From Phyllobacteriaceae bacterium UBA1059 (GTDB taxonomy: Bacteria > Pseudomonadota > Alphaproteobacteria > Rhizobiales > Rhizobiaceae), in assembly GCA_002316345.1 (NCBI GenBank), contig DCDI01000198.1, positions 33,440 to 60,496 of the forward strand: a stretch of 27,057 nt of DNA. The letters run 5' to 3'. Below the pieces are notes generated by a model, which worked only from the letters and a program-made list of their open reading frames with translations, did no database searches and had not been told where the DNA came from. Below are positions 16,378-23,382 of the stretch, in pieces (the first letter of the stretch is position 1; the number at the start of each line of letters is the position of its first letter). The position numbers and the translations under genes are program-made.

Positions 16378-16800
16378 ATGGCTCGTCTTTATCAAACCCG
16401 GCAATGGCATGATCAGTTTTCGCCCTCGATCGAGGAGTTCGAGCTGCTTGCGCTGGAAACTTATGCCCATCTGCCTGAAGAGTTTCGCAAGCTGACCGGC
16501 GACATCATCATCCAGATCGCCGAATTTCCCACCGAAGAGATCATGGACGATCTAGCGCTGGAAACGCCGTTCGACCTGCTCGGCCTGTTTGAAGGCCGTG
16601 GCATTGCCGAGCGCTGGACGCCGCAAACCGGCGAGGAACCGAACAAGATCACGCTCTATCGCCGCGCGATCCTCGATTACTGGTCAGAAAACGAGGAAAC
16701 GCTGGGCGACATCGTCAGCCACGTGCTGATCCACGAAGTCGGCCACCATTTCGGCCTGTCGGACGACGACATGGAAAAAATCGAGGAAGCGGCGGAATAG
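16378..16800 (+). CDS. Small zincin-like metallopeptidase (PF06262 / DUF1025 type)
   Basis: A 140-residue protein whose C-terminal HEVGHHFGLSDDDME is an extended zinc motif HExxHxxGxxD (last third of the protein), preceded by ILIQIAEFP-like strands and PFDLLGLFEGRG, the hallmarks of the small metallopeptidase family PF06262. No signal peptide is seen, so it acts in the cytoplasm; substrates are unknown. AAGGAG lies six bases before ATG 16378. It is divergent from imuA, sharing the 180-base upstream region that holds the LexA box, and its stop is three bases from the converging DUF1737 gene. Confidence 0.87.
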   Translation: MARLYQTRQWHDQFSPSIEEFELLALETYAHLPEEFRKLTGDIIIQIAEFPTEEIMDDLALETPFDLLGLFEGRGIAERWTPQTGEEPNKITLYRRAILDYWSENEETLGDIVSHVLIHEVGHHFGLSDDDMEKIEEAAE

Positions 16801-16803
16801 GAC

Positions 16804-17010
16804 CTACTGCTCGCCGAGCTTCATGTCGGGATGGTAGTCCTTGCCCTCCACCTCCTTCACCACGGCCTGGCCGCAGCGCATGGTGCCGGTCGCGGCGTCG
16901 AAGGCGTAGGTGGGGCTGCCGGCCAGTTCCCATCCCTTGTTCAGCGCCGTCGTGACCTTGTGGCAGAAGCTCGAATCATCGGGGCCTGACAGGAAGCGGT
17001 AGAGTTTCAT
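16804..17010 (-). CDS. DUF1737 domain protein
   Basis: A 68-residue protein beginning MKLYRFLSGPDDSSFCHKV, continuing with ALNKGWELAGSPTYAFD and ending CGQAVVKEVEGKDYHPDMKLGEQ. This is the DUF1737 pattern, a short alpha/beta unit with no known function. It follows the CoA-ester lyase gene by 12 bases in the same direction, so the two are probably cotranscribed. The start is well defined by the conserved MKLYRFL. Confidence 0.85.
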   Translation of the reverse strand: MKLYRFLSGPDDSSFCHKVTTALNKGWELAGSPTYAFDAATGTMRCGQAVVKEVEGKDYHPDMKLGEQ

Positions 17011-17022
17011 CGCTGTAGTCCT

Positions 17023-17880
17023 TCAAAGACGCGCGGCCAGCAGCTTTTCGGCCTGCGCGAGATGCAGCCGCTCGATCATGCGGCCGTTGATCTGAATGAC
17101 GCCTTGAGCGGGATCGGCGGCGAAGGCTGCGACGATGGCTTCCGCTTCCGCCACGTCTTCCTCGCTCGGTGCAAAGGCGCGGTTGGCGGGTTCGATCTGG
17201 GCGGGATGGATCAGCGTTTTGCCGTCGAAACCCATGTTCCGGCCTTCGCTGCACTCGGCAGAAAAGGCATCGAGATCGCGGAAATTGTTGCTGACGCCGT
17301 CGAGTACAGTGAGGTTTCCGGCCCGTGCCGCCATCACCATCTGCGATAAAGCCGGCATGAGGTAGCGGCGATCCGGCGTCATGCGAATGCCGATGTCCTT
17401 GGCGAGATCGTTGGTGCCGGCCACCAGGCAGGCAAGGCGTGCGGCGCGATCGCGGCCGAGCGCTGCAATGGCGCCGATATTCATCATCGCCTTCGGGGTT
17501 TCGATCATCGCCCACAAACGGATGCGCTTGGGCGCGTCGATCTCGTCCAGCGCGTCGTCGGTTTCCAGGATGTCGCGCGGTGAATCGACCTTCGGCAGGA
17601 GGATGGCGTTGGGCTTGCAGGATTTGGCGACCGCCAGATCGTCCGCGCCCCATTCCGTAGACATCGCATTGATGCGGATGATCAGGCGCTTGTTTGGACG
17701 GTTCTCGAACAAGCGTACGAGGTTGTCGCGCGCGGCTGCCTTCTGGTCTGGTGCAACCGCGTCTTCCAAATCGAGGATGATCGCGTCGGCGGCGAGATCG
17801 GCGATCTTGGCCAGCGCTTTCTGGTTGGCGGCCGGCACGTAAAGCACTGAGCGGTGGGGATGAGGGGCGGTCATACCCAT
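17023..17880 (-). CDS. CoA-ester lyase, HpcH/HpaI-CitE superfamily
   Basis: A 285-residue TIM-barrel protein of the CitE-like branch. Visible motifs: RSVLYVPAANQKALAK with the conserved Arg, DAIILDLEDAVAPDQK with a metal-binding Glu/Asp, RLIIRINAMSTEWGADDL, ILLPKVDSP, and LWAMIETPKAMMNI with the second metal-binding Glu; the C-terminal GFDGKTLIHPAQI segment closes the barrel. Relatives cleave malyl-CoA, methylmalyl-CoA or citramalyl-CoA, giving acetyl- or propionyl-CoA plus glyoxylate or pyruvate. No partner gene here fixes the substrate. The start could be ATG 17880 or ATG 17874. It is divergent from the FAD oxidoreductase and upstream of the DUF1737 gene. Confidence 0.85.
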   Translation of the reverse strand: MGMTAPHPHRSVLYVPAANQKALAKIADLAADAIILDLEDAVAPDQKAAARDNLVRLFENRPNKRLIIRINAMSTEWGADDLAVAKSCKPNAILLPKVDSPRDILETDDALDEIDAPKRIRLWAMIETPKAMMNIGAIAALGRDRAARLACLVAGTNDLAKDIGIRMTPDRRYLMPALSQMVMAARAGNLTVLDGVSNNFRDLDAFSAECSEGRNMGFDGKTLIHPAQIEPANRAFAPSEEDVAEAEAIVAAFAADPAQGVIQINGRMIERLHLAQAEKLLAARL

Positions 17881-18010
17881 TCATCGCCGGGCCTTGGTGA
17901 ACGCGCAAGAGCTTATCGGACTTTCTACTGAGGCAGGTTACGCAAATGCCGCTTGCGAAGGACGCATGAACCTGATTGCGTGCGCCCGCTTTCACGGAAT
18001 GAACATCCCC

Positions 18011-19180
18011 ATGTCTGGCTACGATATTCTCATCATCGGTGGCGCGATCGTCGGCAGTTCCGCTGCCTATTTCCTGCGCGACCAGGGCTTCACCGGCACG
18101 ATCGGCGTGGTGGAACGCGATCCGAGCTTTGCCACGTCTGCCACAACCCTGTCGGCGGCATCGATCCGCCAGCAGTTCTCCATTGCCGAGAATATCCGCC
18201 TGTCGCGTTTCACGCTGAACCTGTTTCGCGAGCTGACCGACCGCTTCGGTGCGGATGCCGACATCGCATTCCGCGAAAAGGGCTATCTGATCCTGGCGAG
18301 CGAAGCAGGGTTGCCCATTCTCAGGACGAACCACGCCGTGCAGATTGCTGAGGGCGCGGAGATCGTGCTGGAAGACGCTAGAGCCCTGGCGAAGCGCTTT
18401 GCCTGGCTGTCGACCGAAGACATTGCCGGTGGCGCTTATGGTGTCAGCGGCGAGGGCTGGTTCGATGCCCATGCGCTGCTCGGCCTGTTCCGCAAGGCGT
18501 TGAAGAGCATGAAGGTCGACCTGATCACGGATACGGTCACCGGCATCACGCGCGATGGAGACGCGGTCACCGGCGTGACGCTGGAACAGGGCGGTGCGGT
18601 TTCTGCCGGTCTCATCATCAATGCTGCCGGCCCGAATGGCGGCAAGGTCGCTGCCATGGCGGGCATCGATCTGCCGGTGGAGCCGCGCAAGCGCAACGTG
18701 TTCGTGTTCGAAGCCCGCGACCGCTTCGAGGACATGCCGCTGATGGTCGATCCCTCGGGCATTTATGTCCGCCCGGAAGGCCAGGTTTACATCACCGGCG
18801 GCGCAGAAAATCCCGATACGGACGGCCCGGCCGACCCGCGCGATTTCGATCCGGACTGGAGCCTGTTCGAAGAGGTGATTTGGCCAGTCTTGGCCACCCG
18901 CGTTCCCGCCTTCGAGGCGATCAAGCCGACGCGCGCCTGGGCCGGGCACTACGACTACAACACGTTCGACCAGAACGCTGTTGTGGGTCCGCATCCCCAG
19001 GTAAAGAACTTCCTCTTCGCCAATGGCTTTTCCGGCCACGGCCTGCAGCAGGCCGCCGCAGTCGGCAAAGCACTCGCCGAGCTGTTGACGTTTGGCGGTT
19101 ATCGCAGCGTCGATTGCAGCGCCTTTGCTTGGGAGCGCATCCCGAAAAACAGTCCCTTCGTGGAACTGAACGTCATCTGA
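18011..19180 (+). CDS. FAD-dependent oxidoreductase of the DAO family, FOXRED1-like
   Basis: A 389-residue flavoprotein. The FAD-binding motif is YDILIIGGAIVGSSAAYFL near residues 4-22, then VVERDPSFATSATTLSAASIRQQFS, and a C-terminal block WAGHYDYNTFDQNAVVGPHP, followed by NGFSGHGLQQAAAVGKALAEL, which strongly resembles human FOXRED1 and its bacterial relatives. The DAO family oxidises secondary amines, amino acids or 2-hydroxy acids; the substrate here is unknown. The annotated-length ORF opens at 17894, but the conserved N terminus begins with ATG 18011 (ATG 17999 is also possible), so I use 18011. It is divergent from the CoA-ester lyase and ends 66 bases before the toxin-antitoxin operon. 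Confidence 0.82.
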   Translation: MSGYDILIIGGAIVGSSAAYFLRDQGFTGTIGVVERDPSFATSATTLSAASIRQQFSIAENIRLSRFTLNLFRELTDRFGADADIAFREKGYLILASEAGLPILRTNHAVQIAEGAEIVLEDARALAKRFAWLSTEDIAGGAYGVSGEGWFDAHALLGLFRKALKSMKVDLITDTVTGITRDGDAVTGVTLEQGGAVSAGLIINAAGPNGGKVAAMAGIDLPVEPRKRNVFVFEARDRFEDMPLMVDPSGIYVRPEGQVYITGGAENPDTDGPADPRDFDPDWSLFEEVIWPVLATRVPAFEAIKPTRAWAGHYDYNTFDQNAVVGPHPQVKNFLFANGFSGHGLQQAAAVGKALAELLTFGGYRSVDCSAFAWERIPKNSPFVELNVI

Positions 19181-19192
19181 GTTAACCGAGAC

Positions 19193-19221
19193 TCGACAGA
19201 AGGATGTAATCCTCCTATTAG
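19193..19221 (+). promoter_or_regulatory. Candidate promoter of the toxin-antitoxin operon
   Basis: TCGACA (19193-19198) and TATTAG (19216-19221) are spaced by 17 bases; they match the sigma-70 -35 and -10 at 5 of 6 and 4 of 6 positions. A start near 19228 would fall inside the palindrome, leaving a leader of about 19 bases before ATG 19247. Confidence 0.5.
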
Positions 19222-19241
19222 CTAAGTTAGCTAATAGGAGG
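19211..19241. repeat. Perfect 31-bp inverted repeat, likely antitoxin operator
   Basis: The left arm CCTCCTATTAGCTAA (19211-19225), a single central G (19226) and the right arm TTAGCTAATAGGAGG (19227-19241) form a perfect 15-bp inverted repeat. Inside it, the self-complementary octamer TTAGCTAA occurs twice (19218-19225 and 19227-19234), nine bases apart. The right arm ends with the Shine-Dalgarno AGGAGG five bases before ATG 19247, and the left arm covers the candidate -10. Phd/YefM-type antitoxins typically repress their own operon through such palindromes. Confidence 0.85.
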
Positions 19242-19246
19242 CGCGG

Positions 19247-19480
19247 ATGCAGGTCACGGTTCATGCCGCAAAGACCAACCTTTCGAAATTGATCGAGGCG
19301 GCGCTGTCTGGCGAAGAGGTCATTATCGCCAAGGGTAAGCTGCCGGTGGTAAAGATCGTGCCCGTTGCACAGGGCCAGTTCAAAGTAGGGCTTCTAAAGG
19401 ACCAACTCACCGGAACCGGTCCTGACTTCTTCGAGCCCATGAGCGACGATGAACTGGCGCATTGGGAAGGTCGGGATTGA
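19247..19480 (+). CDS. Phd/YefM-family antitoxin
   Basis: A 77-residue protein with the Phd fold signature: VTVHAAKTNLSKLIEAALSGEEVIIAKGKLPVVKIVP over residues ~3-40 (given as two parts: AAKTNLSKLIEAALSGEEV and IIAKGKLPVVKIVP). The C-terminal 35 residues are acidic and probably disordered until bound to the toxin. The N-terminal part binds DNA in this family. The stop TGA overlaps the TTG start of the PIN gene, typical of a coupled toxin-antitoxin operon. The Shine-Dalgarno AGGAGG is part of the large palindrome upstream. Confidence 0.92.
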   Translation: MQVTVHAAKTNLSKLIEAALSGEEVIIAKGKLPVVKIVPVAQGQFKVGLLKDQLTGTGPDFFEPMSDDELAHWEGRD

Positions 19481-19878
19481 CGCATATCCTGCTCGATACG
19501 CATGCCTGGGCCTGGTCGCTGACGGCCGATGCTCGTTTGTCCACCGCAGCGTTTGCTGCCATGGAACAGGCCGACACAGTTTCAATCAGCGCCATCAGCC
19601 TGTTCGAGATCGGCCAGAAAGTCCGTCTTGGCAAATGGCCGGAGATGCAGCCCTTTCTCGGCAGTCTGGCCAGGCTGGCCGATCAACAAGGCGGGCGGTT
19701 TGTGGATGTATCGCCAGAAGCGAGCTTACTGGCTTCCACCTTGGATTGGGCGCATCGAGATCCGTTTGACCGGATCATCGGAGCCACGGCGATGACGCGT
19801 GGATTGACGCTCATTTCGGCGGATACGGCGTTCGATGGATTGGCTGCTGAACCAAAATGGCTTGGCCGGATTTGGTGA
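19477..19878 (+). CDS. VapC-type PIN-domain toxin
   Basis: A 133-residue PIN-domain protein. The acidic residues of the active site are visible: D7 in ILLDTHAW, E44 in ISLFEI, D95 and D98 in HRDPFDRII, and D116 in LISAD. PIN toxins are Mg2+-dependent RNases that cut tRNA or rRNA; the target of this one is not known. TTG 19477 is preferred: it overlaps the antitoxin stop (TTGA) and GGAAGG lies at the right distance; the in-frame TTG at 19462 is inside the antitoxin gene. All catalytic residues seem intact. A shared terminator follows. Confidence 0.92.
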   Translation: MTHILLDTHAWAWSLTADARLSTAAFAAMEQADTVSISAISLFEIGQKVRLGKWPEMQPFLGSLARLADQQGGRFVDVSPEASLLASTLDWAHRDPFDRIIGATAMTRGLTLISADTAFDGLAAEPKWLGRIW

Positions 19879-19888
19879 CCACGGCCAA

Positions 19889-19926
19889 TAAAAAAGCCGG
19901 CCCGCGATAGGCGAACCGGCTTCTTC
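19889..19926 (-). terminator. Intrinsic terminator between the PIN toxin and osmC
   Basis: Stem AAGCCGG (19894-19900) pairs with CCGGCTT (19916-19922) around a 15-base loop. The A-run at 19889-19895 gives a T-run on the minus strand, so it is mainly the osmC terminator; it may also stop the converging toxin transcript. Confidence 0.75.
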
Positions 19927-19945
19927 GTCATGCTGCCGGCGCAGT

Positions 19946-20383
19946 TTAGGCGAGCTTGGCTTCCAGGCTGACCTTGATGGCGCCGAGGGCCTTGGAGACG
20001 GGGCAGCCTTCCTTGGCCTTGGTGGCGAGTTCCTGGAACTTGGCGTCGTCGATGCCTGGAACTGTGCCGGTCAGGGCGATGGCGCTTTCGGTGATCTCGA
20101 AGCCGCCGCCGGAAGCCGGACCGTAATGCACGGTTGCGACTGCATCCAGCTTGTCGGCCGGGGTGCCGTTTTCAGCCAGGAAGTGCGACAGCTGCATGGC
20201 GAAGCAGCCTGCATGGGCGGCTGCGATCAGCTCTTCCGGATTGGTGCCGGACTTGCCGCTTTCGTCCTGGAACCGGCCCTTGAAGGAATAGGGCGCGCCG
20301 GTGAAGGCGCCGCTCTGGGTGTCGAGCGTGCCGGTGCCTTCGGTGAGCGTGCCCTTCCAGACGGCCGTTGCTGTGCGCTTCAT
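19946..20383 (-). CDS. OsmC-family peroxiredoxin
   Basis: A 145-residue OsmC/Ohr protein. The two redox cysteines are C60 in AAHAGCFAM and C127 in EGCPVSKAL, with the conserved Arg in FKGRF. MKRTATAVWKG, then TGAPYSF, and GTNPEELIAAAHA mark it as the OsmC subgroup rather than Ohr. It reduces organic hydroperoxides. ATG 20383 has GAGGATG about ten bases upstream and the family's conserved start; the longer ORF from 20458 would add 25 residues of no family resemblance. A perfect hairpin stands 48 bases upstream. It follows ubiH but a terminator separates them. Confidence 0.92.
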   Translation of the reverse strand: MKRTATAVWKGTLTEGTGTLDTQSGAFTGAPYSFKGRFQDESGKSGTNPEELIAAAHAGCFAMQLSHFLAENGTPADKLDAVATVHYGPASGGGFEITESAIALTGTVPGIDDAKFQELATKAKEGCPVSKALGAIKVSLEAKLA

Positions 20384-20430
20384 GGTGATCATCCTCGTCT
20401 TGGTGACGTTGTTATGAGTGTGAATTCCGT

Positions 20431-20450
20431 CCGGCATCAGCGGATGCCGG
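20431..20450. repeat. Perfect 8-bp hairpin upstream of osmC
   Basis: CCGGCATC (20431-20438), loop AGCG, GATGCCGG (20443-20450). It lies between the ubiH terminator and the osmC start, without an adjoining T-run, so it is more likely an operator or a leader structure than a terminator. Confidence 0.6.
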
Positions 20451-20470
20451 CAGACCATATCTAGGATGCG

Positions 20471-20497
20471 AAAAAGCGTGCGCCAGAGGGCACGCCT
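20471..20497 (-). terminator. Intrinsic terminator of the ubiH-like gene
   Basis: On the minus strand GCGTGC (20495-20490), an eight-base loop, GCACGC (20481-20476), followed by TTTTT (20475-20471). It lies about 55 bases after the ubiH-like stop. Confidence 0.8.
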
Positions 20498-20548
20498 TTG
20501 TCATTGTGGTGCGGTCGAGGCTTGGTAAAGGCCTGGCTTACCGGCTTG

Positions 20549-21823
20549 TCAGATCGGTTGCCCTTGCAGCAGCTTGGGAGAAGGACCTGCCATGCCGGCG
20601 GCCTGGCCGATGAAGAAGTCCTTCAGGCGGGGCATGCGGTCCACGAGGCCGAGGCCGAGATCGCGGATGGCGCGGATCGGCGCGATGTCGTTGGAAAACA
20701 GGCGGTTCAGCACATCGGTGGTGATGCCCATCTGCAGCGTGTCGAAGCGGCGCCAGCGCTGATAGGTTTCCAACACGTCGAGCATGCCGATGTCGCGCCC
20801 CATGCGATCGGCTTCCACGATGACCTGTGCCAGGGCTGCCGCATCCTTGAAGCCGAGATTGAGGCCTTGGCCGGAGATTGGATGAATGCCGTGCGCAGCG
20901 TCACCCGCCAGGGCAAAGCGGTGGCCGACGAAGTCGCGCGCAAGCGTCAAACCAAGCGGCCAGGCCTTGCGAGGACCTTCAACGCGGATTTCGCCGAGCT
21001 TCAGGCCGAAGCGGCGTTCCAGCTCGAGTTCGAAGATCAGATCGTCTTCGGCCACGAGGCGGTTGGCGTCTTCGGTGCGCTCGGTCCAAACGATGGACGA
21101 TCGGTTTCCCGTGAGCGGCAGGGTGGCGAAGGGGCCGGCAGGCAAGAAATGCTCTTCGGCGCGGCCCTCATGCGGGCGTTCATGCTTGACCGTGCAAACA
21201 ATGCCGGACTGGCCGTAGTGCCATCTGTTGACCTTGATGCCGGCGAGATCGCGCAGCTTGGAACGCACGCCGTCGGCAGCGACCAGCAAACGGCTGGTCA
21301 GGGTCCGACCGTCGCTCAAGGTGATCGTGACGCCTGCGGTGTCGCGTTCGAACCCGCTCACGCCGGCGCCTTCGATCAATACGATGCCAAGCTCGTCGAC
21401 CCGGCGGCGCAGCGCGCCGTTCATGTGCACATTGGCGATCATATGCGCAAAAGGCTCGCCGGCGCCAACCGTGCCATCAAAGGTCAGGAACACGGGCCGC
21501 ACGGGATCCGCGGTGCGCGAATCCGTGATGATCATCTCGTTGATGGGCTGGGCCTCGCCGACCAGTTCATCCCAGCAACCAAGTGTGTCCAGCATGCGCC
21601 GGGCAGCCGCCGCGATGGCCGACGCACGACCGTCTTTTTTCCAAACGCCCGCGGGGGCTGCATCGACAACCGCGATTTCAAGCGAGGGGCGCGCCTGTTT
21701 GATGGCGACTGCCGTGGCGAGGCCGACGTAATTGCCGCCGCCGATCACCACGTCGAAGCTGGTTCGCGCGGTCGCGTCAGACGTGTTCGGCTCGGGCAGA
21801 TCGATGGTGGGGGAAGGCGCCAT
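20549..21823 (-). CDS. UbiH/UbiF/COQ6-family ubiquinone biosynthesis hydroxylase
   Basis: A 424-residue class A flavin monooxygenase. Seen are the N-terminal dinucleotide-binding segment (FDVVIGGGNYVGLATA, residues 23-38), the DG motif LLVAADGVRSKLRDLAG, and the GD motif with the family tail FALAGDAAHGIHPISGQGLNLG and FKDAAALAQVI. It would hydroxylate the quinone ring during ubiquinone synthesis; which carbon (the UbiH, UbiL or UbiF role) cannot be told. The glycine motif is unusual: the second conserved glycine reads Asn (N31). GGAG stands nine bases ahead of ATG 21823. It is divergent from tesB and followed by a terminator. Confidence 0.9.
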   Translation of the reverse strand: MAPSPTIDLPEPNTSDATARTSFDVVIGGGNYVGLATAVAIKQARPSLEIAVVDAAPAGVWKKDGRASAIAAAARRMLDTLGCWDELVGEAQPINEMIITDSRTADPVRPVFLTFDGTVGAGEPFAHMIANVHMNGALRRRVDELGIVLIEGAGVSGFERDTAGVTITLSDGRTLTSRLLVAADGVRSKLRDLAGIKVNRWHYGQSGIVCTVKHERPHEGRAEEHFLPAGPFATLPLTGNRSSIVWTERTEDANRLVAEDDLIFELELERRFGLKLGEIRVEGPRKAWPLGLTLARDFVGHRFALAGDAAHGIHPISGQGLNLGFKDAAALAQVIVEADRMGRDIGMLDVLETYQRWRRFDTLQMGITTDVLNRLFSNDIAPIRAIRDLGLGLVDRMPRLKDFFIGQAAGMAGPSPKLLQGQPI

Positions 21824-21918
21824 GCTTGGCTTCTCCGTGTTCAGGGGTCTGCCTTGACTTGCACGCGGCGAACTGTTCGTAAACCGGGCGCCACCAAGCA
21901 GCGAAAGGATAGTAGGCC

Positions 21919-22800
21919 ATGTCTGAGGCCATGCGGGACTTGTTGGACATACTTGATCTGGAAACGCTGGAACTCAACCTGTTTCGTGGTCGCAGCCCCC
22001 AGGTCGGCTGGCAGCGCGTTTTCGGCGGACAGGTGGTGGCGCAGGCGCTGGTTGCGGCGCAGCGCACGGTTGGCGCCGATCGCCACACCCACTCGCTGCA
22101 CGGCTATTTCATGCGTCCGGGCGATCCGGCCGTGCCGATCATCTATGAGGTCGACCGCATCCGCGACGGCGGCAGTTTTACCACACGGCGTGTCGTGGCC
22201 ATCCAGCATGGGCATGCAATCTTTTCGCTGGAAGCCTCGTTCCAGAAGGATGAGCCGGGCCTGGATCACCAGGTTCCGATGCCGCTCGACGTGCCTGCGC
22301 CGGAAACGCTGATGACGCAGATGGAGCTGATCGAGCGCTACGGGCAGAACCTGCCGGATGCCATCCGGCGCTTTTGGGCACGCGAACGGCCACTGCAGAT
22401 CCGGCCGGTCAACATCGAACATTATGCCTCGCGCGATCCACTCCCGCCGCAGCAGAAGGTGTGGATGCGCATCAACGGCGTCAAAGCCGCAACGCGGGCG
22501 CTGAATGCCGCCATGCTGGCTTACATTTCCGACATGACGCTGCTCGACACCGCCACCTTCCCACATGGACGCTGGGGTTTCGAGCCCGACATTCAGATGG
22601 CCAGCCTCGATCATGCGATCTGGTTTCATCGCGAGCCGCCGAACGGCATGGATGACTGGCTCCTGTATAGTCAGGACACCCCATCGACGATGGGGGCGCG
22701 GGGTTTTGCGCGCGGGCAAATCTTCAGCCGCGATGGCACGCTGATCGCTTCGGTCGCGCAGGAGGGTCTGATCCGCCTACGAACGAAGCAGTCTGCTTGA
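21919..22800 (+). CDS. tesB: TesB, acyl-CoA thioesterase II
   Basis: A 293-residue double-hotdog thioesterase. LELNLFRGRSPQVGWQRVFGG and GQVVAQALVAAQ open the first domain; HSLHGYFMRPGDP and SFTTRRVVAIQHG follow; AYISDMTLLDT carries D205 (equivalent to E. coli D204), SLDHAIWFHR the S229 at the Thr228 place, and SVAQEGLIR the Gln (Q281). It hydrolyses a wide range of medium- and long-chain acyl-CoAs. AAGGA lies upstream of ATG 21919. In Rhizobiales, tesB often sits just ahead of glnK-amtB, as here. Confidence 0.94.
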   Translation: MSEAMRDLLDILDLETLELNLFRGRSPQVGWQRVFGGQVVAQALVAAQRTVGADRHTHSLHGYFMRPGDPAVPIIYEVDRIRDGGSFTTRRVVAIQHGHAIFSLEASFQKDEPGLDHQVPMPLDVPAPETLMTQMELIERYGQNLPDAIRRFWARERPLQIRPVNIEHYASRDPLPPQQKVWMRINGVKAATRALNAAMLAYISDMTLLDTATFPHGRWGFEPDIQMASLDHAIWFHREPPNGMDDWLLYSQDTPSTMGARGFARGQIFSRDGTLIASVAQEGLIRLRTKQSA

Positions 22801-22915
22801 TCACTGGATTTTTGCTTAAATAATAGGCAAGCGCTACTGGCCGAACAATCGTCTCCCGGTCGTTTCGACAGCGTACAACCTGCTTTTTCACCATTCACGG
22901 CCGCTTCATCCCAAT

Positions 22916-22931
22916 TGGCATGAAGCTTGAT
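22916..22931 (+). promoter_or_regulatory. Candidate sigma-54 (-24/-12) promoter of glnK-amtB
   Basis: TGGCATG-AAGC-TTGAT compared with the consensus TGGCACG-N4-TTGCW: the -24 GG is present and the spacing to the -12 element (12 bases) is exact, but the -12 dinucleotide is GA rather than GC. It stands 84 bases before ATG 23015. Nitrogen control of glnK by NtrC/sigma-54 is usual; no clear NtrC box was found. Confidence 0.3.
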
Positions 22932-23014
22932 TCTCTTCGTCCACGGGCCGCGTTCGCGCGCGGCGATGATGGGGCAGCGGGCTCAACCCGCGAAACGAAG
23001 GGGTATGGTTGCGA

Positions 23015-23353
23015 ATGAAAATCGTCATGGCTGTTATCAAGCCGTTCAAGCTCGACGAAGTCCGTGAAGCGCTGACGGCCGTTGGCATTCAGGGTCTCAC
23101 CGTTACCGAGGTCAAAGGCTACGGACGTCAGAAGGGACACACCGAAATCTATCGCGGTGCCGAATATGCCGTGAGCTTCCTGCCGAAGATCAAGATCGAA
23201 GTCGCGGTTGCGGCCGAGCTCGTGGATCGCGCGGTGGAAGCCATCACCGCTGCGGCCAAGACCGGGCAGATCGGAGACGGAAAGATCTTCGTTTACGCGC
23301 TCGATCAGGCCGTCCGCATCCGGACCGGCGAAACCGACAGCGACGCGCTTTGA
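23015..23353 (+). CDS. glnK: GlnK, PII nitrogen regulatory protein
   Basis: A 112-residue PII protein. MKIVMAVIKPFKLDEVREAL opens it, GRQKGHTEIYRGAEYAVSFLPK is the T-loop with the uridylylation site Y51, and AAAKTGQIGDGKIFVY and VRIRTGE are the nucleotide-binding B and C loops. The trimer senses 2-oxoglutarate, ATP/ADP and, by uridylylation through GlnD, glutamine. Position directly before amtB makes it GlnK rather than GlnB; it closes AmtB when ammonium is high. ATG 23015 gives the standard PII start; the TTG at 23009 is not needed. Confidence 0.95.
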   Translation: MKIVMAVIKPFKLDEVREALTAVGIQGLTVTEVKGYGRQKGHTEIYRGAEYAVSFLPKIKIEVAVAAELVDRAVEAITAAAKTGQIGDGKIFVYALDQAVRIRTGETDSDAL

Positions 23354-23382
23354 GCGGCCGACGCGAACCTCAGGAGATTTCG

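Noticed and set aside
19201..19213. Short inverted repeat AGGAT-GTA-ATCCT before the toxin-antitoxin palindrome
   Set aside because: Five-base arms with no further support; it lies in the spacer between the candidate -35 and -10 and may be chance.
16976..19264. A 762-codon open frame on the minus strand spanning the CoA-lyase and the oxidoreductase genes
   Set aside because: It has no family resemblance, runs antisense or out of frame to two well-recognised genes, and such long stop-free frames are common in GC-rich DNA.
20498..22312. A 604-codon open frame on the plus strand
   Set aside because: It is the antisense shadow of the UbiH-family gene running into an alternative frame of tesB; its protein is low in recognisable motifs.
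22812..22832. TTGC ... GCAA arms upstream of glnK as a possible NtrC site
   Set aside because: The arms do not fit the GCAC-N7-GTGC form and the spacing is off.
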